Under the pieces are notes generated by a model. The model had not been told where the DNA came from, ran no database searches, and was given only the letters and a program-made list of their open reading frames with translations. DNA of 28,115 bases, taken from assembly GCA_937967995.1 (NCBI GenBank), contig CALBTB010000014.1:1-28115 (forward strand). The letters are read 5' to 3'. Positions 6,968-14,619 of this stretch are shown here, piece after piece. The first letter of the stretch is position 1. Each line of letters begins with the position of its first letter. The DNA is from an uncultured Gammaproteobacteria bacterium (lineage in GTDB: Bacteria; Pseudomonadota; Gammaproteobacteria; UBA6429; Thiohalophilaceae). The translations under genes and the position numbers were made by a program.

Positions 6968-8782
6968 ATGAACAAATCAATAATGCTGGCTGTACCGGCT
7001 CTGGCGCTGGTGGCAACGAATGTTACTGCATCTGAATCTTCACCAATAATCGTGACGGCTACACGCACGGCACAAACTGCTGATGAGACCCTGTCATCGG
7101 TCACGGTTATCACACGCGAGCAAATTCAACAACAACAGGCCAGATCCGTACAGGATTTATTACGCGGCGTTGCGGGGATTTCCATTACGAATAACGGTGG
7201 CCAGGGGAAAGCAACCTCGATGTTCATTCGTGGTACCGAATCGGATCACATTCTTGTCCTGATCGATGGCATTAAAGCCGGTTCGGCAACGCTGGGTACC
7301 ACGGCTTTTCAGCTTATTCCTGTTGATCAAATCGAGCGTATCGAAATCGTGCGTGGGCCACATTCCGCGTTATATGGATCTGAAGCGATTGGCGGTGTCA
7401 TTCAGATTTTCACACGTAAAGGCGGTGGAAAGTTAACGCCGTCATTCAGCTATGAAGCAGGAACGTATAACACGTATAAACTGACGACCGGTGTTTCAGG
7501 TGGTGGTGATAAAGGCTGGTTCAGTTTTAATGCCAGTAGCCTGAATACCGACGGGTTTAATGCATGTCGCGGTACAGCTTCGGCCGGCTGTTTTACAACC
7601 GAGCCGGATAAGGATGGTTTTGAACAGGGTTCCGCCACGATTCGCAGTGGTTATCGTTTTGACCAGCAAACGGAAGTGGATTTTCACTGGTTACGCGCAG
7701 AGAGTGAAGAGGAATTTGACGGTAGCAGCCAGAATGAATCGGAATCGGTTCAGAATATTATCGGTGCCACTGTCAGGTTCAGTCCGGTAGATATCTGGGC
7801 GGCAAGCCTGACGCTGGGCCAGAGCCGCGATGAATCAGAGAATTTCAAGGATGGTACATTCTCCAGCCGTTTTATAACGAAACGGGATTCACTTTCATTT
7901 CAGAACGACCTGAGTATTTCCACTCATCATGTCATAACGGCCGGAGTAGATGCGATCAACGATCAGGTCGAAAGTACAACAAATTACACCGAGGACTCAC
8001 GCCATAACATCGGTGTGTTTGCCCAGTATCAGGTTGACTTTGGCGCACATGACCTGCAACTCAACCTGCGCGCTGATGACAATGAACAGTTCGGTAATAA
8101 CACAACCGGTATGGCCGCCTGGGGAATGACGACCGCCAGCAAGTTACGTTTTACACTTAGCGCCGGCAATGCCTTCAAGGCACCGACATTCAATGAACTG
8201 TATTTTCCCGGTTTCGGTAATGCCAACCTGAAACCTGAAAAATCCGAAAGTATCGAGTTTGGTATCAGCCAGGCGCGTACGTCATATCGCTGGAATATGA
8301 ATCTTTATCACACCACGATTGATGAGTTAATCGGTTTTGATGCCAGCTTTAATCCGGTCAATATCGACGAAGCCAGGATTAACGGTCTGGAAGCAGGGTT
8401 ACAGGTCAATCTGTCACAGTGGGAAATCAATACTGTCGCCACGTTACTGGATGCCCAGAATCGGTCGGCCGGTACCAATTATGGTAATGAACTGCCACGC
8501 CGTGCATCCGAAACTTTACGCATTGACGCGGACTACACGCAGGGTGATTACCGCTACGGCGTGACTTTTTACGGCGTGGGCCAGCGTTACGATAACCTCG
8601 CCAATACCCGTAAACTGGCAGGTTACGCAACCGTCGATGTGCGAGCCCAATATGCCTTTGAGCAGGACTGGCTGGCGCAAGTACGCATTGCCAACCTGTT
8701 TGACAAACAGTATGAAACAGCCGAGTACTACAATCAGGAAGGTGTCAGTCTCTACCTGTCCCTGACCTATCAGCCAAAATAA
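6968..8782 (+). CDS. btuB: TonB-dependent vitamin B12 outer-membrane receptor BtuB
   Basis: The product is 604 residues from ATG 6968, close to E. coli BtuB (614). This start gives a proper signal peptide (KSIMLAVPALALVATNVTA) and puts the preceding riboswitch in the leader; in-frame upstream codons run through the riboswitch and are not coding. The mature N-terminus has the TonB box PIIVTATRT (about residues 26-34). The plug domain follows: V-Q-D-L-L-R-G-V-A-G-I, then N-G-G-Q-G-K-A-T-S-M-F-I-R-G-T-E, then V-L-I-D-G-I-K, then I-E-R-I-E-I-V-R-G-P-H-S-A-L-Y-G-S-E-A-I-G-G-V-I. A 22-stranded barrel type region ends in an aromatic-rich strand (YLSLTYQPK). It takes up cobalamin with TonB-ExbBD. No btuCDF genes are nearby in this window. 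The B12 riboswitch directly upstream is strong support. Confidence 0.96.
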   Translation: MNKSIMLAVPALALVATNVTASESSPIIVTATRTAQTADETLSSVTVITREQIQQQQARSVQDLLRGVAGISITNNGGQGKATSMFIRGTESDHILVLIDGIKAGSATLGTTAFQLIPVDQIERIEIVRGPHSALYGSEAIGGVIQIFTRKGGGKLTPSFSYEAGTYNTYKLTTGVSGGGDKGWFSFNASSLNTDGFNACRGTASAGCFTTEPDKDGFEQGSATIRSGYRFDQQTEVDFHWLRAESEEEFDGSSQNESESVQNIIGATVRFSPVDIWAASLTLGQSRDESENFKDGTFSSRFITKRDSLSFQNDLSISTHHVITAGVDAINDQVESTTNYTEDSRHNIGVFAQYQVDFGAHDLQLNLRADDNEQFGNNTTGMAAWGMTTASKLRFTLSAGNAFKAPTFNELYFPGFGNANLKPEKSESIEFGISQARTSYRWNMNLYHTTIDELIGFDASFNPVNIDEARINGLEAGLQVNLSQWEINTVATLLDAQNRSAGTNYGNELPRRASETLRIDADYTQGDYRYGVTFYGVGQRYDNLANTRKLAGYATVDVRAQYAFEQDWLAQVRIANLFDKQYETAEYYNQEGVSLYLSLTYQPK

Positions 8783-8893
8783 GCCGGTTAAAAGACCGCC
8801 ATTATTCTGACACTATCTGACATTTAGCGGGGTTCTTTTCCTTTCATGCTCGACTAGAATTGTCGAAAAATAAAATCACGTGGAGGAAAGGGA

Positions 8894-9343
8894 ATGTTAA
8901 AAGATTTCAAAGAATTTGCCATGCGTGGCAATGTCGTGGACATGGCAGTCGGTATCATCATTGGTGGTGCGTTTGGCACCATCGTCAAGAGCCTGGTCAC
9001 CGACGTCATGATGCCCCCAATCGGACTGTTGATGGGCGGCGTGGATTTCTCGAACCTGTTTTTTGTCCTGAAAGAGGGAGCAACGGCGGCACCTTATGCC
9101 ACGCTAGAAATGGCACAAAAAGCCGGTGCGGTGACCATCAGTTACGGTGTGTTCCTGAATGCGGTGATCAGTTTTCTGATTGTGGCTTTTGCCGTGTTCA
9201 TGTTGATCAAAGGCCTGAACAAGCTCAAGCGTGAACAGGAAGCACCGCCCAAGGAACCGACCACCAAAGAATGTTCGCACTGCTTTACAACCATTCCAAT
9301 CAAAGCAGTCCGTTGCCCGCATTGCACATCAGAGCTCAGCTAG
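8894..9343 (+). CDS. mscL: Large-conductance mechanosensitive channel MscL
   Basis: The product is 149 residues with GGAGG at 8882-8886 upstream of the ATG. The N-terminal amphipathic helix and first membrane helix are canonical (F-K-E-F-A-M-R-G-N-V-V-D-M-A-V-G-I-I-I-G-G-A-F), followed by the V-T-D-V-M-M-P-P-I-G loop, a periplasmic segment and a second helix F-L-I-V-A-F-A-V-F-M-L-I-K. After the charged cytoplasmic helix there is a C-terminal extension with C-S-H-C and C-P-H-C pairs 15 residues apart, a small zinc-ribbon seen in a subset of MscL proteins and absent in E. coli (136 residues). It releases solutes on hypo-osmotic shock. It is monocistronic and ends in its own terminator. Confidence 0.96.
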   Translation: MLKDFKEFAMRGNVVDMAVGIIIGGAFGTIVKSLVTDVMMPPIGLLMGGVDFSNLFFVLKEGATAAPYATLEMAQKAGAVTISYGVFLNAVISFLIVAFAVFMLIKGLNKLKREQEAPPKEPTTKECSHCFTTIPIKAVRCPHCTSELS

Positions 9344-9378
9344 TTCAACCCTGCTTACTACACTGGTAAGCTCAGTTC

Positions 9379-9407
9379 GGCCCCGTTCCCCCACGGGGCC
9401 TTTTTTT
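9379..9407 (+). terminator. Rho-independent terminator after mscL
   Basis: GGCCCCGT (9379-9386) pairs with ACGGGGCC (9393-9400) around a TCCCCC loop and is followed by seven T residues. It lies 35 bases after mscL and also separates it from the convergent cytochrome operon. Confidence 0.93.
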
Positions 9408-9424
9408 ATTCCCCAGTCGATGAT

Positions 9425-9832
9425 TCAGTGTTTGCCCGGCTCCATCTTGACGCCGCGACGCTCAAACGCAATGTAACTCAGGATCGCGGTCATGCGTGGG
9501 TCGTCAACGGCAAGGTCCTTGCCCTCGAGTGGATTGCGAATACACCAGTTCACCATTTCCCACATTTGCGCAACCCTGCCAAGTTGTTTCTGAAACTTGG
9601 GATAGGTTTCCGGGTGTGTATTGGCACCATTCGGATGACACTGCGCACAAACCACCCCGTTTGTACCCAGCTTCGGATCGGTAAAGACCTTGCGCCCTTC
9701 GCCGACCACCGTCATGAATTCATCCTGCCAGAGCTTCAGGTCCTGTTTGGTGAACTCGTCCGCCTGCAGTGTCAGCGGTAACAGAGCGACACAAGTCGTT
9801 ATCACCAGTTGCTTTATTGATTGTTTTAACAT
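9425..9832 (-). CDS. Small secreted monohaem c-type cytochrome
   Basis: The product is 135 residues with a signal peptide (KQLVITTCVALLPLTLQA) and a single haem-binding motif C62-A-Q-C-H66. The C-terminal half, N-W-C-I-R-N-P-L-E-G-K, then D-D-P-R-M-T-A-I-L-S-Y-I, resembles the pattern around the distal part of SoxA/TsdA-type cytochromes, where a cysteine and a methionine lie near the haem. The Cys or Met could be the sixth ligand, but I cannot decide between them. AAGGA precedes the start. It is the last gene of a reverse-strand operon, 14 bp after the metallophosphoesterase, and is a candidate electron donor for the cytochrome c peroxidase encoded at the head of the operon. Confidence 0.85.
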   Translation of the reverse strand: MLKQSIKQLVITTCVALLPLTLQADEFTKQDLKLWQDEFMTVVGEGRKVFTDPKLGTNGVVCAQCHPNGANTHPETYPKFQKQLGRVAQMWEMVNWCIRNPLEGKDLAVDDPRMTAILSYIAFERRGVKMEPGKH

Positions 9833-9846
9833 GGTCGAGTCCTTGT

Positions 9847-10908
9847 TTAGTAATGTGTCTGTGGGGGAATGCGGTTCTTTTTGGCCTGATAATCCTTATC
9901 CTCCGGCCGCTTGTTCTTTTTGTCATAAGCCACAGTGCGTGGTTTATTTTCCGGTAACTGAAAGTGCATGGTGGCGTTTCCACTCCACACGTCAATGAAC
10001 TGCCAGCCGGTGGCATCCCGTTCAAAAAACGGATCGGCGCGGTTCATTTCCACGGTCAGTTTGGGTAACTGACTGGCCGCCTGGCTATAGGTAGACGGAT
10101 AAGGCCAGGGCCAGGCGGTGGCCATCACGGAATGAAAGCTGATGTTACCGATCTGGTTGTACTGAATCTGGTGAACGTGACCGTAAAACACATTAACTTT
10201 GCGGAATGGCTTTAACAGTGCCTGAATTTTTTCCGCATCATCGGTCCAGAAATTCCAGCCCTTGTAAATTTTCTGCAGGGGTGAATGGGACAGGATGACC
10301 AGCGGTGTATCCTTGCTGACTTTGGCCAGGTCCTTGCGCAGCCATTCGCGTTGCTTTGCACCGACCATAAAGGGTGAACCGAGTGGATTATCCAGACCCG
10401 CCATCACGCCCATGCGCTCTTCACCACTGGACCACTTGTTGACCCACTTTTCATCCACGAGAATACTGTTCAGGACGACGAAATGCACACCCTTGTGATC
10501 AAAGCTGTACCACTGCGGCCCCAGTTGTGATTCCCAGTATTTGCCCAGGTCCAGGTAATAATCATGTTCACCCATCACGTAGTGTACTTTGTGGCGGCAG
10601 GCGGACATTAATTCCAGACCGTGATCAAGCTCGGGCTTGTTACCAATTTGTGCCAGGTCACCACCATAAATGACAAAATCCGGTTTGGGATCCATCATGT
10701 TACATTCCGCGACGGCACGCATGAGTCCGGTATCAAAATTACGTACAAACTGGTTGCCCTTGATTTGCTGAATGTGTGAATCCGAGATGTAGGCAAAGGT
10801 GAAGTTTTCATGCTTGCTTTTGCCGAAAGCCACTTCCACCAGGCTGATGGGTAACAGCCCGCCGGCCAGTAAAGCGCCGGAACTTTTTAAAAAATCGCGT
10901 CGTTTCAT
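9847..10908 (-). CDS. Tat-exported metallophosphoesterase
   Basis: The product is 353 residues. It starts M-K-R-R-D-F-L-K-S-S-G-A-L-L-A-G-G, a textbook twin-arginine signal, so the folded protein is exported with metals already bound. The calcineurin-like motif set is complete: D43-S-H45, G-G-D84, G-E-H115-D (the usual GNHD with Asn replaced by Glu), S-H208-S and G-H-V-H (243-246). The GEHD variant is notable because that Asn normally coordinates metal and substrate phosphate. The C-terminal tail is basic (NKRPEDKDYQAKKNR). The substrate is unknown. It lies between a cytochrome c peroxidase (11-bp gap) and a small cytochrome c (14-bp gap), and AGGAG precedes the start, so co-expression is very likely. 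Confidence 0.9.
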   Translation of the reverse strand: MKRRDFLKSSGALLAGGLLPISLVEVAFGKSKHENFTFAYISDSHIQQIKGNQFVRNFDTGLMRAVAECNMMDPKPDFVIYGGDLAQIGNKPELDHGLELMSACRHKVHYVMGEHDYYLDLGKYWESQLGPQWYSFDHKGVHFVVLNSILVDEKWVNKWSSGEERMGVMAGLDNPLGSPFMVGAKQREWLRKDLAKVSKDTPLVILSHSPLQKIYKGWNFWTDDAEKIQALLKPFRKVNVFYGHVHQIQYNQIGNISFHSVMATAWPWPYPSTYSQAASQLPKLTVEMNRADPFFERDATGWQFIDVWSGNATMHFQLPENKPRTVAYDKKNKRPEDKDYQAKKNRIPPQTHY

Positions 10909-10919
10909 CGTTCCTGCTC

Positions 10920-12026
10920 CTATTTTTTTGCAAATTCCGGACTGGTCAGTGCCTCAAGAAAGGCCACCAGCTCATCGATTTGTTCATCACTTAAATCCAG
11001 TGGGCGTATACCGCCACTATGAAAAGCAAAGAAAGGATCCGTGTCTTTTACGCGCCCACCGTTGTTATAAAACACCACAACGTCACGCAAGGTTTCCAGG
11101 CTGCCATCATGCATATAAGGCGCCGTGACGGCGACGTTACGCAGCGTCGGGGTTTTGAAACTGCCGACATCACGCATCTGGGTTGTTACGGCAAAGCGGC
11201 CCAGTTCAGACGTGTTTTTGTTGGTAAGAACTTCAATGTCCACTTCGGTGGCATTACGTTTTGCCCGCTGGTACGCGACGGCAAGTTCATTAATGTCTTT
11301 ATTAATACGTCCAAAGCCGACACCGAGATTGTGAAAACGGCTGTCGGTAAATAGCGCATGGGTCTGTGAAATGGTATGGCATGAAACACAGCGGCCCTGT
11401 TCCATAAACACTTTAAATCCGCGCACGGCGACATCACGCATGGCCTTTTTATCGCCACCAAAATAATACCGATCGAAAGGGGAGTTACCGGAAATAATGG
11501 TGCGCTCAAACGTGGCGATAGCCTTGTTGACATGATCCATCGTGACCTGATCGCCACTTTTATTAAATGCCGCCTTGAACAGTTTCTTGTACTCGGGGTC
11601 GCTGCGTACGACTTTCAGAATGGGGTCATGATTAGGTAATCCCATTTCCACCGGGTTGATAAACGGTCCGGCGGACTGGCCTTCCAGGTCCGGTTCGCGA
11701 CCATCCCAGAACACGCTGTGCATGTAAGCCGAGTTAATCACTGTGGGCGCATTGCGTGTACCGGTCAGTTTTTTAATGCCTTCTGAGACTTTGAGCGGGC
11801 TGTCGGTAAAAGCTTTTTTTGGATCATGACAGGTCGCGCAACTGACGGTGTTGTCCTGGCTAAACCGCTTGTCATGAAAGAGTTTATCTCCCAGTTTTAC
11901 CTTTTCGGGTGTAATCGGATTATTTTTCGGCACCGGTACGGCCGGTAAACCGAGCGGTGGCTTCGCCAAAGAAATATTTACAGTAAAAACAAGCAGCAGG
12001 CCGAGACAATATCGGAGCGTTTGCAT
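10920..12026 (-). CDS. Dihaem cytochrome c peroxidase (MauG/CcpA family)
   Basis: The product is 368 residues with a signal peptide ending NISLA at residue 21. Two haem motifs are present, C63-A-T-C-H67 and C213-V-S-C-H217, at the spacing typical of bacterial dihaem peroxidases. Family signatures include L-G-x-K-L-F-H-D-x-R-F-S, then F-T-D, then R-N-A-P-T-V-I-N, then F-W-D-G-R, then G-F-K-V-F-M-E-Q-G-R-C, then F-K-T-P-T-L-R-N-V-A-x-T-A-P-Y-M-H-D-G and the C-terminal D-E-Q-I-D-E-L-V-A-F-L. The periplasmic enzyme reduces hydrogen peroxide with electrons from a small cytochrome. It heads a three-gene operon. The upstream region holds three TTAG-N7-CTAA dyads shared with divergent oxyR, so peroxide control is probable. 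Confidence 0.93.
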   Translation of the reverse strand: MQTLRYCLGLLLVFTVNISLAKPPLGLPAVPVPKNNPITPEKVKLGDKLFHDKRFSQDNTVSCATCHDPKKAFTDSPLKVSEGIKKLTGTRNAPTVINSAYMHSVFWDGREPDLEGQSAGPFINPVEMGLPNHDPILKVVRSDPEYKKLFKAAFNKSGDQVTMDHVNKAIATFERTIISGNSPFDRYYFGGDKKAMRDVAVRGFKVFMEQGRCVSCHTISQTHALFTDSRFHNLGVGFGRINKDINELAVAYQRAKRNATEVDIEVLTNKNTSELGRFAVTTQMRDVGSFKTPTLRNVAVTAPYMHDGSLETLRDVVVFYNNGGRVKDTDPFFAFHSGGIRPLDLSDEQIDELVAFLEALTSPEFAKK

Positions 12027-12067
12027 GATGGGCGCCTCTTTATGGTCAGGATGAAGTGTTATTTTTT

Positions 12068-12122
12068 TTAGACAAAATCTAAAAGTGATATTAGACTAGA
12101 TCTAATTTAGATCTAGTCTAAT
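12068..12122. promoter_or_regulatory. Three TTAG-N7-CTAA dyads, probable OxyR operator
   Basis: Between the divergent peroxidase and oxyR genes there are three perfect 15-bp TTAG-N7-CTAA elements at 12068-12082, 12091-12105 and 12107-12121. The last two are mirror copies, so 12090-12122 is a 16-bp perfect inverted repeat about one base. LysR-type regulators bind T-N11-A dyads, and OxyR sites follow ATAG-N7-CTAT repeats about 22 bp apart; the first two dyads here start 23 bp apart. The position suggests joint autoregulation of oxyR and activation of the peroxidase operon. It is not a terminator, as no T tract follows. Confidence 0.7.
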
Positions 12123-12204
12123 CTAGAAGTTTGGTGATTTTTTATATCGTTCGATTAAGACAAAGTTATTGTCGAACACTATCAGGATAACCATAAGTAA
12201 AATC

Positions 12205-13125
12205 ATGAATCTGCGTGACCTGAAGTACATTATTGCTGTTGCTGAGACGCATCATTTTGGAAAGGCGGCGCAACGTTGTTTTGTGAGTCAGCCAACACTA
12301 AGCGGACAGATTAAAAAACTGGAAGAGGAGCTGGGTGTTGTCATATTCGAGCGCACCAATCGTACAGTAGAAATTACACCGGTCGGTGAAGCCATTCTTG
12401 TTCATGCTCGCCAGATACTGGAACAGTCCGATGCCATTACACAGTTAGCCAGAGCGTACAAGGATCCACTAGCGGGACCATTACGGGTCGGTACCATTCC
12501 AACACTCAGTCCTTATCTGATGCCGTTAATTCTCAAACCGCTCAAACAACAGCATCCACAAATGAAACTGGTTCTGTCAGAAGAACTGACGGACGTATTA
12601 CTGACACGGCTCAAGAATCATGAAATCGATGCCGCCTTGCTCGCCACGCCGATCGATGAACATGAATTTGCTTCGCTGCCGCTGTTCGATGAACCGTTCT
12701 GGATTGCCTATCCACGGGATCATGAATTCTATACAAAAGAGAAAATTACACGCGAAGACCTGGATTCAGTTAATTTATTGTTACTGGCGGAAGGGCACTG
12801 TCTTGCCAAACAGGCGATGGAAGTCTGTCATATGAAGGAACGCCAGCATAACGGTGATATGGCGGACCTGCGTGCCGCCAGTCTGGAAACGTTGATTCAA
12901 TTAGTCAGTGCCGGTTTCGGGTGCACGCTGGTGCCGGCGTTGGCCATGCAGGGTTCCTGGGTAACCGGCAGTGGCGTAGTGGCGCAGCCACTCGAATTAC
13001 CGGACGCCTATCGTCGTATTATATTGGTATACCGCAACAGTTTTCCGCGCGTCGCGGCGCTGGAAGCCTTTGCCGGGATCATTCGTCAAAACCTGCCAAA
13101 CACCGTCAAGCAACTCAGGGCGTAA
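12205..13125 (+). CDS. oxyR: Hydrogen-peroxide-sensing LysR-type regulator OxyR
   Basis: The product is 306 residues from ATG 12205 (E. coli OxyR 305). With this start the two redox cysteines fall exactly at C199 (A-E-G-H-C-L) and C208 (M-E-V-C-H-M), the same numbers as in E. coli, which decides against the longer TTG start at 12169. The N-terminal winged helix reads M-N-L-R-D-L-K-Y, then H-H-F-G-K-A-A, then C-F-V-S-Q-P-T-L-S-G-Q-I-K-K-L-E. Later S-L-E-T-L-I-Q-L-V-S-A-G-F-G matches the regulatory domain. In OxyR, peroxide oxidises these cysteines to a disulfide and changes DNA contact. It is divergent from the cytochrome c peroxidase operon, with a dyad cluster between. Its 3' end overlaps the convergent symporter gene by 11 bp. 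Confidence 0.95.
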   Translation: MNLRDLKYIIAVAETHHFGKAAQRCFVSQPTLSGQIKKLEEELGVVIFERTNRTVEITPVGEAILVHARQILEQSDAITQLARAYKDPLAGPLRVGTIPTLSPYLMPLILKPLKQQHPQMKLVLSEELTDVLLTRLKNHEIDAALLATPIDEHEFASLPLFDEPFWIAYPRDHEFYTKEKITREDLDSVNLLLLAEGHCLAKQAMEVCHMKERQHNGDMADLRAASLETLIQLVSAGFGCTLVPALAMQGSWVTGSGVVAQPLELPDAYRRIILVYRNSFPRVAALEAFAGIIRQNLPNTVKQLRA

Positions 13126-14470
13126 CTGTTTGAGATGTCGTTTCCGGCTTATTTAACCACGTATCCATCAGTTTGGCTGCGATCAGGTCACCGCTGACAT
13201 TCACCGCGGTTCGACTCATGTCGAGTAACCGGTCCACACCCATGATCAGGACGATACCCGCCGTAGGTATGCCGGCGGTCTCCAACACCATGGCCAGTAT
13301 TACAATACCCACACCCGGTGTGCCCGGTGAACCGATGGATGCACCAACGGCTGTAACGACGACAAGCAGCAGGGTGCTTAATGACAGATCGATGCCAAAT
13401 ACCTGTGCCAGAAAGACGGTGGCGACACCCTGGTAAAGCGCGGTGCCATTCATGTTAATGGTTGTGCCAAGTGGAATGACAAACTGCGAGATGCTTGCGT
13501 GTACCTTGAGTTTTTGTTCCGCTGTTTTAATGGAAAGTGGCATGACGGCTGCTGAGCTTGAAGTGGAGAAGGCCAGTAACAGCACTTCACGACTCGATCG
13601 CAAAAAATCGAAGGGGCTGCTGCGTGAAAAGATCATCAAAATGAGCACCAGCAAAATAAACAAGATGAGCAGTCCAATAAGCACGGTGCCAACATAAACG
13701 CCCATGCCCATCAGGGCGTTGAGACCGATCTTGGTAGTAAGCTGTGCCATTAATCCAAAAACCGCGATGGGCGCCAGTCGCATCGCCCAGCCGACCACGG
13801 TCATACAGACTTCCTGCAGCGACACCATGAGATCGAGCATGGGCCGGGCCTGTTTCGGGTTCATCATGACCAGTGCAATACCCATGATCATGGCAAACAG
13901 CACGACCTGAAGCATTTGTCCTTCGACCATCGAGTTCAACGGGTTGCTGGGTAACACGGTCACCAGCTTTTCAGGCAGACTGGTCAGGGACAGGTTGTCG
14001 TTATTGGTTTTTTCCGGTTGTGCCGGCAGGTTTTGTTGTACCGAGGCGCGAATTTCACCGGCATCGACGTAGTTACCGGGCTTGATGAAATAGGCGACTC
14101 CAATTCCGATAATAATTGCCAGCGTTGTGGTAATAACAAAATAAACAACCACTCCGCCACCCATTTTGCGTAATGACTCGATACTTTCACTGGCAGACAG
14201 TCCACGAATCACCGAAGCGAAGACCAGTGGCATGACGATCATCTGGATCAGGATAAGAAACAGCTGACCAGGTAGTGCCAGCCAGTTACCGATGGCGGTA
14301 GCAATATGCGCAGGAAACCAGCCTGTCGTCGGGCCAATCAGGATGCCGGTCAGGATACCCAGCACCATGCCAATCAGTACCTTTAACCAGAGACGTCCCT
14401 TGACCAGGCTGGCCAGTGATTTGGCCAGCGCATCAAACGGGGTGACAGGTGTCCAGCTCTCGGAATTCAT
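13115..14470 (-). CDS. Dicarboxylate/amino-acid:cation symporter (DAACS family)
   Basis: The product is 451 residues with about eight membrane helices plus re-entrant loops. Diagnostic motifs of the glutamate/C4-dicarboxylate symporters are present: A-F-S-T-S-S-S-A-A-V-M-P (serine-rich hairpin 1), N-M-N-G-T-A-L-Y-Q-G in helix 7, S-I-G-S-P-G-T-P-G (hairpin 2) and G-V-D-R-L-L-D-M-S-R-T-A-V-N-V-S-G-D in helix 8, where the Asp and Arg contact substrate and cation. The G-T-P-G and M-S-R-T forms are more like the GltP/GltT and DctA group as a whole; I cannot assign glutamate versus dicarboxylate. It converges on oxyR. It transports an organic acid or amino acid into the cell. Confidence 0.9.
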   Translation of the reverse strand: MNSESWTPVTPFDALAKSLASLVKGRLWLKVLIGMVLGILTGILIGPTTGWFPAHIATAIGNWLALPGQLFLILIQMIVMPLVFASVIRGLSASESIESLRKMGGGVVVYFVITTTLAIIIGIGVAYFIKPGNYVDAGEIRASVQQNLPAQPEKTNNDNLSLTSLPEKLVTVLPSNPLNSMVEGQMLQVVLFAMIMGIALVMMNPKQARPMLDLMVSLQEVCMTVVGWAMRLAPIAVFGLMAQLTTKIGLNALMGMGVYVGTVLIGLLILFILLVLILMIFSRSSPFDFLRSSREVLLLAFSTSSSAAVMPLSIKTAEQKLKVHASISQFVIPLGTTINMNGTALYQGVATVFLAQVFGIDLSLSTLLLVVVTAVGASIGSPGTPGVGIVILAMVLETAGIPTAGIVLIMGVDRLLDMSRTAVNVSGDLIAAKLMDTWLNKPETTSQTVTP

Positions 14471-14516
14471 TCTAAAAATCTATCATCATGGCTAAAAAAA
14501 ATCATCGACAAAATTC

Positions 14517-14544
14517 TTGTACTACGACAAACCAAATCTAGAAT
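14517..14544 (+). promoter_or_regulatory. Candidate promoter for the SoxXA fusion gene
   Basis: TTGTAC (14517-14522) and TAGAAT (14539-14544) are separated by 16 bp and lie 75 bases before the SoxXA start. They form a plausible sigma-70 promoter. This is by eye only. Confidence 0.4.
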
Positions 14545-14619
14545 CACGTTGAAGCAAACGAAAAGGTGTTGATTACCCAACTTTGCTGGAAATGATATGG
14601 ATGGGTTGGAGGAACGCCG

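Noticed and set aside
9720..10025. 101-residue open frame overlapping the small cytochrome and phosphoesterase genes
   Set aside because: It is a frame shadow across two well-supported genes on the same strand and shows no family features.
12090..12122. Perfect inverted repeat as a terminator
   Set aside because: It is A+T rich, lies between divergent promoters rather than after a gene, and lacks a T tract; an operator fits better.
12169..12204. Upstream TTG start for oxyR
   Set aside because: ATG 12205 gives 306 residues and places the redox cysteines at 199 and 208 as in E. coli OxyR.
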